A DNA stretch of 64,000 nucleotides from Leptolyngbya sp. BL0902 (GCF_016403105.1 NZ_CP046155.1:1178001-1242000); one strand, 5' to 3'. Shown: positions 9,532-17,410, counted from the first letter of the stretch. The notes: generated by a model not told the origin, from the sequence alone. A program made the numbers and translations.

Positions 9532-9586
9532 AGCTAGGCCGAATTGAAACTCAGTCAAATTGAAACTCAGTCAAATTGAAATTAGA
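9523..9586 (+). repeat. Four tandem 16-bp repeats over the lptC stop codon
   Basis: Four head-to-tail units of exactly 16 bp lie at 9523-9538, 9539-9554, 9555-9570 and 9571-9586. All contain an AATTGAA core (units 2 and 3 read on as AATTGAAACTCAG). Unit 1 contains the lptC stop codon (TGA at 9529-9531). The units differ at a few positions, with unit 3 closest to unit 2. The period is not a multiple of three, so the array could not be in-frame coding. It looks like local replication slippage. Confidence 0.85.
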
Positions 9587-9677
9587 CCCAAGGGAAATCA
9601 GGCCGAACTAGGCCCACTGCCCCCGTCAACCTGGATACACTAGAAATTCAGTGTGATCAACCAGGAGGTGTAAAACC

Positions 9678-11030
9678 ATGGCCTACGATTTTGATTTGTT
9701 TGTGATTGGAGGCGGATCGGGGGGCATTGCCGCCGCTCGCCGCGCTGCCGAATATGGGGCCAAGGTGGGGTTGGCCGAGGCCGGACGCCTAGGCGGCACC
9801 TGCGTGAATCGGGGCTGCGTTCCCAAAAAGCTGATGGTCTACGCCTCCCATTTTCCCGACCAGTTTGAGGCGGCGGCGGGCTACGGCTGGACGGTGGGCG
9901 ACCGTCACTTCGATTGGCCCACGTTGATCCAGGCGCTGGATACGGAAGTGACCCGCCTCAACGGCATTTATGGAACCATGCTGGACAAGTCCTCGGTGCA
10001 ACTCTTCCCGCACTATGCCCGCTTTGTGGACGAGCACACCCTGGAGGTGGGCGATCAAAAAATCACCGCCGAAAAAATCCTCATCGCCGTGGGGGGCAAG
10101 CCCGTCAAGCCCGACGTTCCCGGCATTGAGTACACCATCACCTCCGACGATATTTTCCATTTGCCCCAACAGCCCAAGCGGGTGGTGATCCTCGGCGGCG
10201 GCTACATCGGCAGCGAGTTTGCCTGTATTCTCAACGGCCTGGGTACCGAAGTGGTGCAGGTGATTCGGGGCGACAAAATTCTGCGCGGCTTTGACGAGGA
10301 ACTGCGCACCGAAATTCAAAACGCCATGGCCCAGCAGGGCATCACCCTGATGACCCACTGCGAACTGATCGCCATCCACAAAACCGAAACAGGCGTGGAC
10401 ATCACCATCGCCACCCCCGAAAAACAAGAGCACATCCTCGCCGATGCCGTCAGCCTAGCCGCCACCGGACGCCGCCCCAACATTCAGGGGCTCGGCCTAG
10501 ACAATACAGGGGTTAAAACCCACCAGGGGGCAATTGTTGTGGATGAACACCACCGCACCGCCGTGCCCCACATCTTTGCCGTGGGCGATGTCACCGACCG
10601 GGTCAACCTCACCCCCGTCGCCATCAAGGAAGGACGCATCTTTGCCGATACCGAATTTGGCAATAAGCCCGGTCTGGTGAGCCACGCCATTGTGCCCACC
10701 GCCGTTTTCACCACCCCCGAAATGGGCACCGTGGGCATGACTGAGGAACAGGCCAAGGCCAAGTACGGCGAGGAGACCATCAAAATCTACCGATCCCGCT
10801 TCCGGCCCATGTACTACACCATCCCCGGTATGGAAGCCCGCACCCTGATGAAGCTGATCGTCCATCAGCCCACGGACAAAGTGCTGGGGGCACACATGGT
10901 AGGCGACTATGCCGCCGAAATCATCCAGGGCGTAGCCATTGCCGTGCAGATGGGGGCCACCAAGGCCGATTTTGATGCCACCATCGCCATCCATCCCAGT
11001 TCTGCCGAGGAGTTTGTTACGATGCGGTAG
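9678..11030 (+). CDS. gor: Glutathione-disulfide reductase
   Basis: The enzyme reduces GSSG to GSH with NADPH via FAD. The 450-aa protein shows the N-terminal FAD-binding GGGSGGIAAARRAAEYG and the redox-active disulfide GGTCVNRGCVPKKL (Cys42 and Cys47). A second Rossmann motif, VILGGGYIGSEFA, lies near residue 172, with the C-terminal dimer interface ending in HPSSAEEF, which holds the catalytic His-Glu pair. Length and motifs match glutathione reductase rather than dihydrolipoamide or mercuric reductase. A strong Shine-Dalgarno (AGGAGGTG) lies just upstream, which fixes the ATG at 9678. A hairpin follows the stop. Confidence 0.95.
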   Translation: MAYDFDLFVIGGGSGGIAAARRAAEYGAKVGLAEAGRLGGTCVNRGCVPKKLMVYASHFPDQFEAAAGYGWTVGDRHFDWPTLIQALDTEVTRLNGIYGTMLDKSSVQLFPHYARFVDEHTLEVGDQKITAEKILIAVGGKPVKPDVPGIEYTITSDDIFHLPQQPKRVVILGGGYIGSEFACILNGLGTEVVQVIRGDKILRGFDEELRTEIQNAMAQQGITLMTHCELIAIHKTETGVDITIATPEKQEHILADAVSLAATGRRPNIQGLGLDNTGVKTHQGAIVVDEHHRTAVPHIFAVGDVTDRVNLTPVAIKEGRIFADTEFGNKPGLVSHAIVPTAVFTTPEMGTVGMTEEQAKAKYGEETIKIYRSRFRPMYYTIPGMEARTLMKLIVHQPTDKVLGAHMVGDYAAEIIQGVAIAVQMGATKADFDATIAIHPSSAEEFVTMR

Positions 11031-11037
11031 CCCTAGC

Positions 11038-11074
11038 CTGAGACTCCCTGGGCCTTTGGGCTGGGGAGTCTCAG
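11038..11074 (+). terminator. Terminator-like hairpin after gor
   Basis: A perfect 11-bp inverted repeat (CTGAGACTCCC with GGGAGTCTCAG) begins 7 nt after the gor stop and closes a 15-nt loop. No T-tract follows, so it may act as a 3' stabiliser or a weak terminator rather than a classical intrinsic one. Confidence 0.6.
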
Positions 11075-11164
11075 TACGAAGGCGGTGGTTAAATGTCCTG
11101 AAATAGTTGTGCCGAAATTTTGGCCATAGAGTAAGCTTAACGGCAAGTGTTCAGGAGAAGACAC

Positions 11165-11701
11165 ATGAGCCGCCTTGGGTGTTGGATCGAAAAGACAGCA
11201 TATGCTTCGCTGTTGGCGACCGTCGTGGCAGGGAGCTTGGCTCTGCGTCCAGAGGCTGCTCAGGCTCAGGTGGCCTATGGTAGCTATGTGGGCCTAGGGG
11301 CTGGGGTTGGCCTCACCCGTGATGCGGCGACCAATGATGGTAGCGGTATCCAAGGGGTAATCGCCGGACGCTATCGTTTCCTGACTATGCCCATTTCCGC
11401 CCGTGCCCAGGCCTTTGTGTTTGGCGATAGCTTTGCGGTCGTGCCCACGGTCTCCTACGATTTTCCCCTCAGTTGGAATGCCGACGCCTACATTGGGGCC
11501 GGGGTCTCCATTCCGAGCGGCGGCAACACCCCCAGCGTTGTGGGCGACAAAACCGCCTTCGTGCTGCAACCTGGGGTAGACTACATGTTCCCCAACAGTA
11601 ACCTGGTGGCCTTCGGCAATGCCATCTTTGCCTTCGATGCCTACCGCGATGGGGGCAACACCGCCATCTCTGTCCAAGGTGGTGTGGGGATTCAGTTCTA
11701 G
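11165..11701 (+). CDS. Exported small outer-membrane-type beta protein
   Basis: This is an unnamed protein of about 178 aa. I choose the ATG at 11165 because an AGGAGAAG ribosome-binding site sits 5-10 nt upstream; a GTG at 11147 would place that site inside the gene. It has a signal peptide (charged start, hydrophobic core LLATVVAGSLAL, likely cleavage after AQA). The mature part is made of alternating Gly/aromatic beta strands (VAYGSYVGLGAGVGL, YIGAGVSIP) and ends in Phe, the usual last residue of outer-membrane barrels. It is probably an eight-stranded barrel or a related beta-rich surface protein. The function is unknown. Confidence 0.7.
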   Translation: MSRLGCWIEKTAYASLLATVVAGSLALRPEAAQAQVAYGSYVGLGAGVGLTRDAATNDGSGIQGVIAGRYRFLTMPISARAQAFVFGDSFAVVPTVSYDFPLSWNADAYIGAGVSIPSGGNTPSVVGDKTAFVLQPGVDYMFPNSNLVAFGNAIFAFDAYRDGGNTAISVQGGVGIQF

Positions 11702-11779
11702 GCCCCATCCTTTTTCGTTTCCCCAATCCAAGCGCCTGACTCCTTCCCCGTGGTGTTCACCCTAGGCCCAAATTAGCCC

Positions 11780-12643
11780 GTGCCGTCAGTAATTGGGATT
11801 CTCTCGTTTATTATCATCGGCTACTTAATTAGCTCGGTGCGCATTATCAACCAGGGCGAAGAAGCGCTGGTGGAACGCCTAGGCCGCTACCACCGTAAGC
11901 TCAAGCCCGGCCTGAATTTTATTGTGCCAACGCTCGACTACATCCGCCTCAAAGACAGCGTGCGGGAACGCATCCTTGATGTGGCCAAACAGGGAGCCAT
12001 CACCAAGGACAACGTCTCCCTAGAGGTGGACGCTGTGGTCTATTGGCGCATCCTAGAATTAGAACTGACCTACTACGCCATTGAAGACGTAGAGAAAGCG
12101 ATCCAAGAATTGGTGATTACCACCCTGCGCTCAGAAATTGGGAAAATGGAGTTTGAAAACACCTTTTCCTCCCGCGATGAGCTGAACCGGGCGCTGCTCT
12201 CCCAACTCGATGAAGCTACCGAACCCTGGGGCGTGAAGGTGACGCGGGTGGAGGTGCAGGAAATTGTCCCCCCCGAAGAAGTGCGCCGCTCTATGCAAAA
12301 GCAGCAGGCCGCTGAACTCGAACGACGGGCCACCGTCCTCAAAGCTCAGGGGGATCAGGAAGCCGCCATCAAACGAGCCGAAGCCACCGTGCGATCCATC
12401 CAAATGCTGTCTGACGCGCTGCAACAGCGGGACAATGCCCCCAGCATCCTACAATTTTTGATCGCCCAAGACTACGTCGAAGCCAACCAAAAGCTGGGGG
12501 CCAGCGAAAACTCCAAGGTTGTTTTTATGGATCCTAAAAATCTCACCGAAGGTCTGGCCCGCCTGATTGAACCCGACATCCCCAATAAACCCAAGGCCGA
12601 CGACGACGACTTCCCCAGCCGCCGCCGCCGTTCGGGTTCCTAG
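11780..12643 (+). CDS. SPFH/stomatin-like membrane protein
   Basis: The 287-aa protein has an N-terminal hydrophobic hairpin (about residues 4-22) and an SPFH/band-7 domain (VRIINQGEEALVERLGRY onward). A coiled-coil region rich in Ala, Glu and Lys follows (about 170-215), and it ends in a basic Arg-rich tail. It resembles the stomatin/QmcA subgroup, which forms oligomeric rings at membranes and often scaffolds proteases. No NfeD-type partner gene is adjacent. The start is a GTG at 11780 immediately before the hydrophobic segment; no strong ribosome-binding site is seen. Confidence 0.88.
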   Translation: MPSVIGILSFIIIGYLISSVRIINQGEEALVERLGRYHRKLKPGLNFIVPTLDYIRLKDSVRERILDVAKQGAITKDNVSLEVDAVVYWRILELELTYYAIEDVEKAIQELVITTLRSEIGKMEFENTFSSRDELNRALLSQLDEATEPWGVKVTRVEVQEIVPPEEVRRSMQKQQAAELERRATVLKAQGDQEAAIKRAEATVRSIQMLSDALQQRDNAPSILQFLIAQDYVEANQKLGASENSKVVFMDPKNLTEGLARLIEPDIPNKPKADDDDFPSRRRRSGS

Positions 12644-12804
12644 GACGTTTGTCTGAGTACAGGGTTACAGTTATGGGTAAAACGCATTTCGACTTCGCTT
12701 AATGCCCCCCCAAGGCAACAGGAGGGTTGAGCGCAGTCGAAACCCGGAGCCAAACTTAATTTTAATTTAGCCATTCTACTTATCAAAAACCTGGGTCTAA
12801 AACC

Positions 12805-12821
12805 CCGTCCTTTTAGGACGG
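12805..12821. repeat. Left-end hairpin of IS200/IS605 element
   Basis: A perfect 7-bp stem (CCGTCCT with AGGACGG) closes a 3-nt loop. The tnpA stop codon (TAA on the minus strand, 12813-12815) lies in it. IS200/IS605 transposases recognise such subterminal stem-loops. Confidence 0.7.
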
Positions 12822-13214
12822 CTTTTCTTGATTCTCAATATAGTCTTTGAGAACATCTAGTGGCGCTCCGCCGACAGATGAGGCAAAGTAGCTGGGACTC
12901 CACAACGATGGCTTGCCATAGGGCTTAGGATGCCCAGCCTGCCCATATCGCCGACTCGAAACCCCTTTAAGGGCATTCACCATCTGCGAAACAGAGAGCT
13001 TGGGTGGATATTCTAGGAGCAGATGTACATGATCAGCCTCTCCATTGAACTCCTTTACCTCAAAGCCCATTTTTTGCGCCACATCGGAGAATGCGCCCTC
13101 AAGAGTTTTAAGGCTTTCTGCGGTCAAAATCTTCCTGCGGTATTTCACCACGCAGACCAAATGTAGATAAAGACTGGAAACGCTATGTCTTTCGCGTCTT
13201 AGAGGTGTTGTCAT
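12813..13214 (-). CDS. tnpA: IS200/IS605 transposase TnpA (Y1 HUH)
   Basis: This is the single-strand DNA transposase of the element, 133 aa when started at the Met of MTTPLRRERHS; the 13 extra upstream residues have no family character. It shows the HUH motif (His62-Val-His64 in DHVHLLLEYPP) and the catalytic tyrosine Tyr125 in LKDYIENQ. The conserved LVCVVKYRRKIL strand lies near the start. Family members cut and join ssDNA through a 5'-phosphotyrosine link. It is divergent from the rightward gene set, with a 29-nt gap to the RHH gene that must contain both start regions. Confidence 0.92.
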   Translation of the reverse strand: MTTPLRRERHSVSSLYLHLVCVVKYRRKILTAESLKTLEGAFSDVAQKMGFEVKEFNGEADHVHLLLEYPPKLSVSQMVNALKGVSSRRYGQAGHPKPYGKPSLWSPSYFASSVGGAPLDVLKDYIENQEKPS

Positions 13215-13243
13215 TGTACGGCTTAATGCTGTACAATGTAGGC

Positions 13244-13381
13244 ATGGAAGCACAAACCGAGAAAATCACTATCAGGCTAACTAAGGCCGAAAAACTTGCA
13301 TTAGTTAGTTACTGTCGCGCTGTAGGACGGAATCAATCCGATGTCATTAGGGAATTTATAAGGAGATTGCAAAATGATTAA
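13244..13381 (+). CDS. Small ribbon-helix-helix-like protein in IS605 element
   Basis: This is a 45-aa ORF starting at the ATG at 13244. It opens MEAQTEKITIRLTKAEK, a beta strand of the form x-I-T-I-R-L-T, followed by two predicted helices (KLALVSYCRAV and QSDVIREFIRRL). That is the MetJ/Arc/CopG pattern. The stop overlaps the start of the GIY-YIG gene (ATG at 13374) by 8 nt, so translation is probably coupled. It could be a DNA-binding repressor or antitoxin-like regulator of the element. Function is inferred from fold pattern only. Confidence 0.65.
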   Translation: MEAQTEKITIRLTKAEKLALVSYCRAVGRNQSDVIREFIRRLQND

Positions 13382-13844
13382 AAGCTTGGAAGATGCCAAG
13401 TTGCTCAATCCCCTAGATCTCTCTTTCGTTAGTTTCAATCATAAGCCAAGACAATACCCTAGGCAGAGTGGCGTGTATTTCATTGCGGAGGGCACAAAGA
13501 TTCTTTATGTAGGTAGAGCCTTGAACTTGTATTCAAGGTTGTCTAATCATTCTAGAAGAAAGCAGTTTTCTGAAAACAACTACTCAATTTCTTGGATATT
13601 GGTTGACAAGAAAGTTCCGGACGTTGTAGAGAATTTTTTGATTTCAAAGTTTACGCCTCCCATAAATGAGAGTCCTACAGGAAAAGATGATGACTCATGG
13701 GCTTTACATTCTTTAATTGCTGATTTAGGCTACGACAACCCAGATCTCCTAAATCAAAGAGAGGACGACATCAAGCAATCTTTTCTAAGCATGGTGCAAC
13801 TATTTAAGGATGGCTCCCATCCAGCGAGTTATTTAATCAATTAG
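13374..13844 (+). CDS. GIY-YIG nuclease domain protein inside IS605 element
   Basis: The 156-aa protein has one GIY-YIG domain at about residues 28-100: Gly33-Val-Tyr35, then Tyr45-Val-Gly47 in ILYVGRALNLYSRLSNH, with Arg55, His59, Glu86 in VENFLISKF and Asn98. These match the catalytic Tyr, Arg, His, Glu and Asn positions of the superfamily (UvrC N-terminal domain, I-TevI), so it looks active. The 60-residue C-terminal part is helical with no motif I know. It starts inside the RHH gene's stop and ends 10 nt before tnpB, so the three genes probably form one transcript. A homing-type or DNA-cutting accessory role is inference. Compared with tnpB this gene is visibly more A/T-rich. Confidence 0.8.
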   Translation: MIKSLEDAKLLNPLDLSFVSFNHKPRQYPRQSGVYFIAEGTKILYVGRALNLYSRLSNHSRRKQFSENNYSISWILVDKKVPDVVENFLISKFTPPINESPTGKDDDSWALHSLIADLGYDNPDLLNQREDDIKQSFLSMVQLFKDGSHPASYLIN

Positions 13845-13853
13845 CATATACCA

Positions 13854-15035
13854 ATGAAAGCCCGCTATCAGTACCGAATCTACCCGACCAACCAACAGAA
13901 GCAAAGTCTTGCTCAACTGTTCGGCTGCGTTCGGGTAGTTTTCAATGATGCGCTGGCATTCTCGAAGGAGTCTGGAAAATACCCAGGGGTTAGTGTCCTG
14001 TCATCTCAGCTCACGCTGTCTAAGAAGACGGCTGAACGGGAGTGGCTTAAGGACGTGTCTTCCGTGCCATTGCAACAAGCCCTGCAAGACCTGGATGTTG
14101 CCTATCGCAACTTCTTCAAGTCGATCAAGGGTGAGCGTAAAGGGCCGAAGGTCAGTCCCCCTCGGTTCAAAAAGAAGACCAGTCAGCAATCAGCTAGATT
14201 TGCGAAAACAGCATTTAAGCTGAAGGCATCCAAGGTCTACTTGGCTAAAATTGGGGATCTAAAAACCAAGTGGTCTAGGCCACTACCTTCTGAACCCAGT
14301 TCAGTCACGGTCATCAAAGACTGTGCAGGGCGGTACTTCCTGAGTTTTGTAGTCGAGATTCTACCTGTCACCGTCGAGCCTGAAAACCAAGGGGTCGGCG
14401 TGGATCTGGGAATCAAAACTTTTGCCGTGCTAAGCACTGGCGAGAAGGTGTCCTCCCCGAATTACGACAAATTGAACCGCAAGATTCGCCGTGAACAGCG
14501 AAAGTTGGCAAGACGGATTAAGGGATCAAAGCGTCGTGAACGGGTTAGACTCCGTATCGCTAAACTGCAAGCGAGAAAAGCCGATATTCGCAAAGATTTT
14601 CTACACAAGCTGTCTACTCGTCTAGTTCGAGAAAACAGTGTTGTGGCCCTAGAAGATCTCAACGTGTCGGGAATGGTCAAAAACCGCTGCTTAGCCCGTG
14701 CTATCAGCGAGGCTGGTTGGGGGACATTTAGGGCAATGTGCGAAGCTAAGTCTACGGTAATTGAGGATCGGCAAACGGTGGTGATTAGCCGCTGGGAACC
14801 CACTTCTCAGATTTGCTCAGGCTGTGGCTATCGCTGGGGCAAACTAGATCTCTCTGTCCGAGAGGTGGTCTGCTTGAATTGTGGTTCTATGCATTGTCGT
14901 GATGGCAATGCCGCCAAAAACATCGAAAAATCTGGGCTGGAGCTAGCCCAAGATTCAAACTGGACGGGGAGGGTATGTAAGACTGGCTTGCCAGCAATGC
15001 CTGCTGAACCGTCTACCTGTCTGGACGTAGCCTAG
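13854..15035 (+). CDS. tnpB: RNA-guided nuclease TnpB (IS605 OrfB)
   Basis: The 393-aa protein has an N-terminal helix-turn-helix region (KARYQYRIYPT, QLFGCVRVVFNDAL) and a split RuvC nuclease with Asp184 in GVDLGIKTF, Glu267 in VALEDLNVSGM and Asp350 in HCRDGNAAKN. A zinc ribbon has Cys321/Cys324 and Cys340/Cys343. All catalytic and zinc residues are present. TnpB proteins use an omega-RNA from the element's right end to cut DNA and help keep the element at its donor site. The omega-RNA here would cover the end of tnpB and the right-end hairpin, with its guide read from the flank beginning near 15081. Confidence 0.95.
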   Translation: MKARYQYRIYPTNQQKQSLAQLFGCVRVVFNDALAFSKESGKYPGVSVLSSQLTLSKKTAEREWLKDVSSVPLQQALQDLDVAYRNFFKSIKGERKGPKVSPPRFKKKTSQQSARFAKTAFKLKASKVYLAKIGDLKTKWSRPLPSEPSSVTVIKDCAGRYFLSFVVEILPVTVEPENQGVGVDLGIKTFAVLSTGEKVSSPNYDKLNRKIRREQRKLARRIKGSKRRERVRLRIAKLQARKADIRKDFLHKLSTRLVRENSVVALEDLNVSGMVKNRCLARAISEAGWGTFRAMCEAKSTVIEDRQTVVISRWEPTSQICSGCGYRWGKLDLSVREVVCLNCGSMHCRDGNAAKNIEKSGLELAQDSNWTGRVCKTGLPAMPAEPSTCLDVA

Positions 15036-15050
15036 CTATTCCAGCGAATC

Positions 15051-15080
15051 CCCGCACCTTTAGGTCGGGGAGGATGTCAA
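15051..15080 (+). repeat. Right-end hairpin and cleavage site of IS605 element
   Basis: A 5-bp stem (CCCCG with CGGGG) carries a bulged C and an inner ACCT/AGGT pairing, and is followed by GGATGTCAA. This is the usual right-end architecture of tnpB-bearing cyanobacterial elements, with cleavage after TCAA. It is also expected to be the 3' scaffold of the omega-RNA. Confidence 0.65.
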
Positions 15081-15141
15081 CGCTGATCTAGCGTTTGATG
15101 GCTGTGTGATCTACTGTGACTCACCCTGGGCTGCGTCATCG

Positions 15142-15945
15142 TTAGGTAAGTCCATCGACCCTAGGCACGCCCTCTAGGGCCGAACTGACCTGGGGAGTAA
15201 TGCCTAAACCATCGCGGCTGCTGGTTAGTACCTCTACGGCTCGCTTCAGCTTGGCCTCTAGGTAGCGCTTTTGATCGACCAACTGACGCAGCTTTTGATG
15301 GCGGGCGATGGCCAAACTGAGGGTTGAGACTTGCTCTGGTGGGCAGGGCATACACTGCAACTGACCATCGGCATTGAGGCTACAGAGGCGGTAGCTGGGC
15401 GGCGCGGCGGATGCTGAAGCCTCCTGGCTCTCCTGTCCCTGAGTTTCCTGGGATTCGCATAGCCGATCCACATAGCCCGAAAGCGCCTGGGGATCGGCAT
15501 GGCGCAGGAGGGCCGCTGCATCCTGGGTGGAGGGGGCGGGGCCGTCCGTGGCCTCTAGCCAGCCATCGACAATCGGGCCTTCCAGGTACAGGTTTTGAAT
15601 GATTTGCACCGTTTGCCGCAGTTCGCTGTGCCAGCTTTCCACCGCCAGATGAATATCCTGAAGCACCTTGAGGGCAAGGGCTGGGTTGGCATCGTGGCGG
15701 TGGCGGCTAAAGGTAGGACGCTTCGCCGTCGAGGCTCCCGCAATCAGGGCGACATCTCCGAGGGGCAGCGACAAACCCTGAGGGCTCTGGCCTGCTTCCC
15801 CTGGTTGTGGCCCCTGACGGCCCAGGGCGGATGTTCTGGGGGTGAGGTCAAAGGACACAGGCCGCTGGGGAGGCCGCAGCATATGAGGCCCAACTCCATG
15901 GGGGGCGGTGGGCCGAGAAGGATCGAGATTGGGCAAACTGGCCAT
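15142..15945 (-). CDS. Cyanobacterial conserved hypothetical protein
   Basis: No named function. I start it at the Met of MASLPNLDPSRP (15945); the open frame extends to 16065 but the extra 40 residues look like unrelated coding noise. The first ~90 residues are Pro/Gly-rich and probably disordered. The centre holds the most conserved-looking block, a helical stretch LKVLQDIHLAVESWHSEL followed by QIIQNLYLEGPIVDGWLE. The C-terminal 60 residues form a coiled coil (HQKLRQLVDQKRYLEAKLKRA). There is no signal peptide or membrane segment. It is transcribed away from the small membrane protein upstream. Confidence 0.65.
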   Translation of the reverse strand: MASLPNLDPSRPTAPHGVGPHMLRPPQRPVSFDLTPRTSALGRQGPQPGEAGQSPQGLSLPLGDVALIAGASTAKRPTFSRHRHDANPALALKVLQDIHLAVESWHSELRQTVQIIQNLYLEGPIVDGWLEATDGPAPSTQDAAALLRHADPQALSGYVDRLCESQETQGQESQEASASAAPPSYRLCSLNADGQLQCMPCPPEQVSTLSLAIARHQKLRQLVDQKRYLEAKLKRAVEVLTSSRDGLGITPQVSSALEGVPRVDGLT

Positions 15946-16191
15946 GGCAATAGGGGATAACAAGGCCGGAAAAACAAGGCCGACAGCAGCCACACCGCCA
16001 CCGAAATCGAGCTTGGGGCAAAATTCCCCTAGAACAAGCTGATTTCGATAAAAACCTATGGTCAATTTATACCTGAATCTCTGGATTCTGCGCCACTGGA
16101 TCGCAACAGCTCAGAAAACCAGTCAAACCCTAGGAGCAACCCAATAGAGACGCTTGATGGGTCTGGGCCGTTGCTTGCCCTGGGGCACGAC

Positions 16192-16356
16192 CTACCAGAG
16201 ATGATCGATAATCACCGCCGAAATGGCCGAAAACAGCGTGATCCCTAACCCCACGAACGGATTTTGGCCCTGGCTAACAGCCAATGTCGTAATGACGCCA
16301 GCGCCGAGGGCGGCAATGGCGATGGCGCTAATCCAGTCTTTTTGGGCGTTGTGCAT
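16192..16356 (-). CDS. Small membrane protein, two hydrophobic segments
   Basis: This 54-aa protein starts at MHNAQKDW, and an upstream in-frame Met at 16413 would add 19 residues. Two hydrophobic stretches (WISAIAIAALGAGVITTLAV and GLGITLFSAISAVII) are separated by a short polar loop SQGQNPF. It looks like one of the small conserved cyanobacterial membrane proteins, but I cannot name it. Confidence 0.5.
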   Translation of the reverse strand: MHNAQKDWISAIAIAALGAGVITTLAVSQGQNPFVGLGITLFSAISAVIIDHLW

Positions 16357-16772
16357 GGGTATGATCAGGGATAATTGGATGTTATTGAGTCTTAAAAAAG
16401 GAAAATTCACCAAAACCTAAGAAAATCAACCTGAGAACAGCGATTTACGTCGCTAGACTTGCATTTCTTTGGCCTAGACTTAGTGGTTTCCACGGGTCAG
16501 ATCCCGAATCTATCACTCCGATCAGCGGGAAATCAGCGGCTCCGTCAAAACTGCAACCAAGCGTTAGAGTTAGTCAAATTAGTTAACATTTCCCCAAAAC
16601 CCGGTGGAATGGCCCCGATTACTGAGGCCCACCCAGAATGCCAAATGCCGATAGATTCCACGGAATCGGGGTGCTCGACAATCTGTGGCTCATCCGGGGG
16701 CTATCCGAGATATGCCATCGGCGATCCATCCGAGATACAATGGGGGCTGAGTTTTTCTAGGTAAGGGTCTCC
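16357..16772. other. Divergent intergenic region upstream of rpoZ
   Basis: This region separates the small membrane protein from rpoZ. It probably contains the rpoZ promoter. I see no RNA gene, no strong hairpin and no credible coding frame; the 101-aa plus-strand frame here has no family character. Confidence 0.4.
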
Positions 16773-17000
16773 ATGCTCAAGCGCTCTCACTTCGACAGCA
16801 CACAAATCATGCGCCGCAGCGAGGAACTCATTCGAGCCGCTTCTAACCGCTACCGAATTACCGTCCAGGTCGCCACCCGCGCCCAGCGCCGCCGATTTGA
16901 AGATTTTGAGAACTACGAAGATCCCAAGATGAAGCCCGTTCTCCGCGCCATCATTGAAATGTCCGACGAACTAACCCAGCCGGAAATCATCGGCGAGTAG
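16773..17000 (+). CDS. rpoZ: RNA polymerase omega subunit
   Basis: The 75-aa protein matches cyanobacterial omega: [30 protein letters not shown] followed by an acidic [26 protein letters not shown]. Omega assists assembly of the beta' subunit and, in cyanobacteria, recruitment of sigma factors. The gene is followed after 35 nt by the DUF1818 gene in the same direction. Confidence 0.95.
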   Translation: MLKRSHFDSTQIMRRSEELIRAASNRYRITVQVATRAQRRRFEDFENYEDPKMKPVLRAIIEMSDELTQPEIIGE

Positions 17001-17035
17001 ATCGTCGTCCGCACCCCGCCAAGGACTCGCAATCG

Positions 17036-17410
17036 ATGGGACAACGATCCATCCAAGAGGGAGAGGGCTGGCGCATCGGCTGGGATGAGGGCGCACCCCA
17101 CTATCCCGGCTTACTGGCAGGATCGACCTGGGCGATGGAGCTGACAGCCCCTGAGTTTGGGGAGGTCTGTCGCCTAGCCCAGCAGTTGGCCCAGCAGATG
17201 CAGGCCATGGCAGAGGTGTTGATGGCAGAAGAAACCCTCACCTGCGATGCGGAGTCGGATCTGGTTTGGGTAGAAGTCACCGGATTTCCAGCGGCCTTTA
17301 CCCTGCGGTTTATTCTGCAATCGGGGCGACGGGGGGAAGGATCGTGGGATGCAACGGCCACCCAGGCCCTGCTGCGGGTCATGGCAACGTTTTCGACCCA
17401 GCCGTTTTAG
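17036..17410 (+). CDS. DUF1818 family protein
   Basis: The 124-aa protein begins with the family hallmark EGEGWRIGWD and continues YPGLLAGSTWAMELTAPEF. A helix follows, then strands ending TLRFILQSGRRGEGSW and an amphipathic helix (ATQALLRVMATF). DUF1818 is a cyanobacteria/plastid-restricted family of unknown function. It lies directly downstream of rpoZ and may be cotranscribed with it. Confidence 0.85.
   Translation: MGQRSIQEGEGWRIGWDEGAPHYPGLLAGSTWAMELTAPEFGEVCRLAQQLAQQMQAMAEVLMAEETLTCDAESDLVWVEVTGFPAAFTLRFILQSGRRGEGSWDATATQALLRVMATFSTQPF

Larger units (their letters stand above)
12783..15080. mobile_element. IS200/IS605-family element with RHH and GIY-YIG passenger genes
   Basis: The element contains a leftward tnpA, then rightward genes for a small RHH-like protein, a GIY-YIG nuclease and tnpB. 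Subterminal hairpins lie at 12805-12821 (left) and 15051-15070 (right). The right end probably closes at TCAA (15077-15080), the 3' cleavage tetranucleotide used by IS608-type elements. The left boundary is only approximate, near a TTAT at about 12779. As usual for this family there are no inverted repeats or target duplication. All catalytic residues of TnpA and TnpB are present, so it may be mobile. Confidence 0.8.

Noticed and set aside
9523-9586. Possible CRISPR or iteron origin
   Set aside because: Only four contiguous 16-bp units without spacers and no replication gene nearby.
9789-10433. 214-aa frame antisense to gor
   Set aside because: Antisense shadow of gor without any recognisable domain.
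15946-16065. 40-residue N-terminal extension of the 15142 gene as a membrane anchor
   Set aside because: The stretch is only weakly hydrophobic, lacks signal-peptide structure and has no ribosome-binding site; the later Met is preferred, though not proved.
16414-16772. Small RNA gene (e.g. 6S RNA) upstream of rpoZ
   Set aside because: No long bulged hairpin or conserved sequence that I can recognise.
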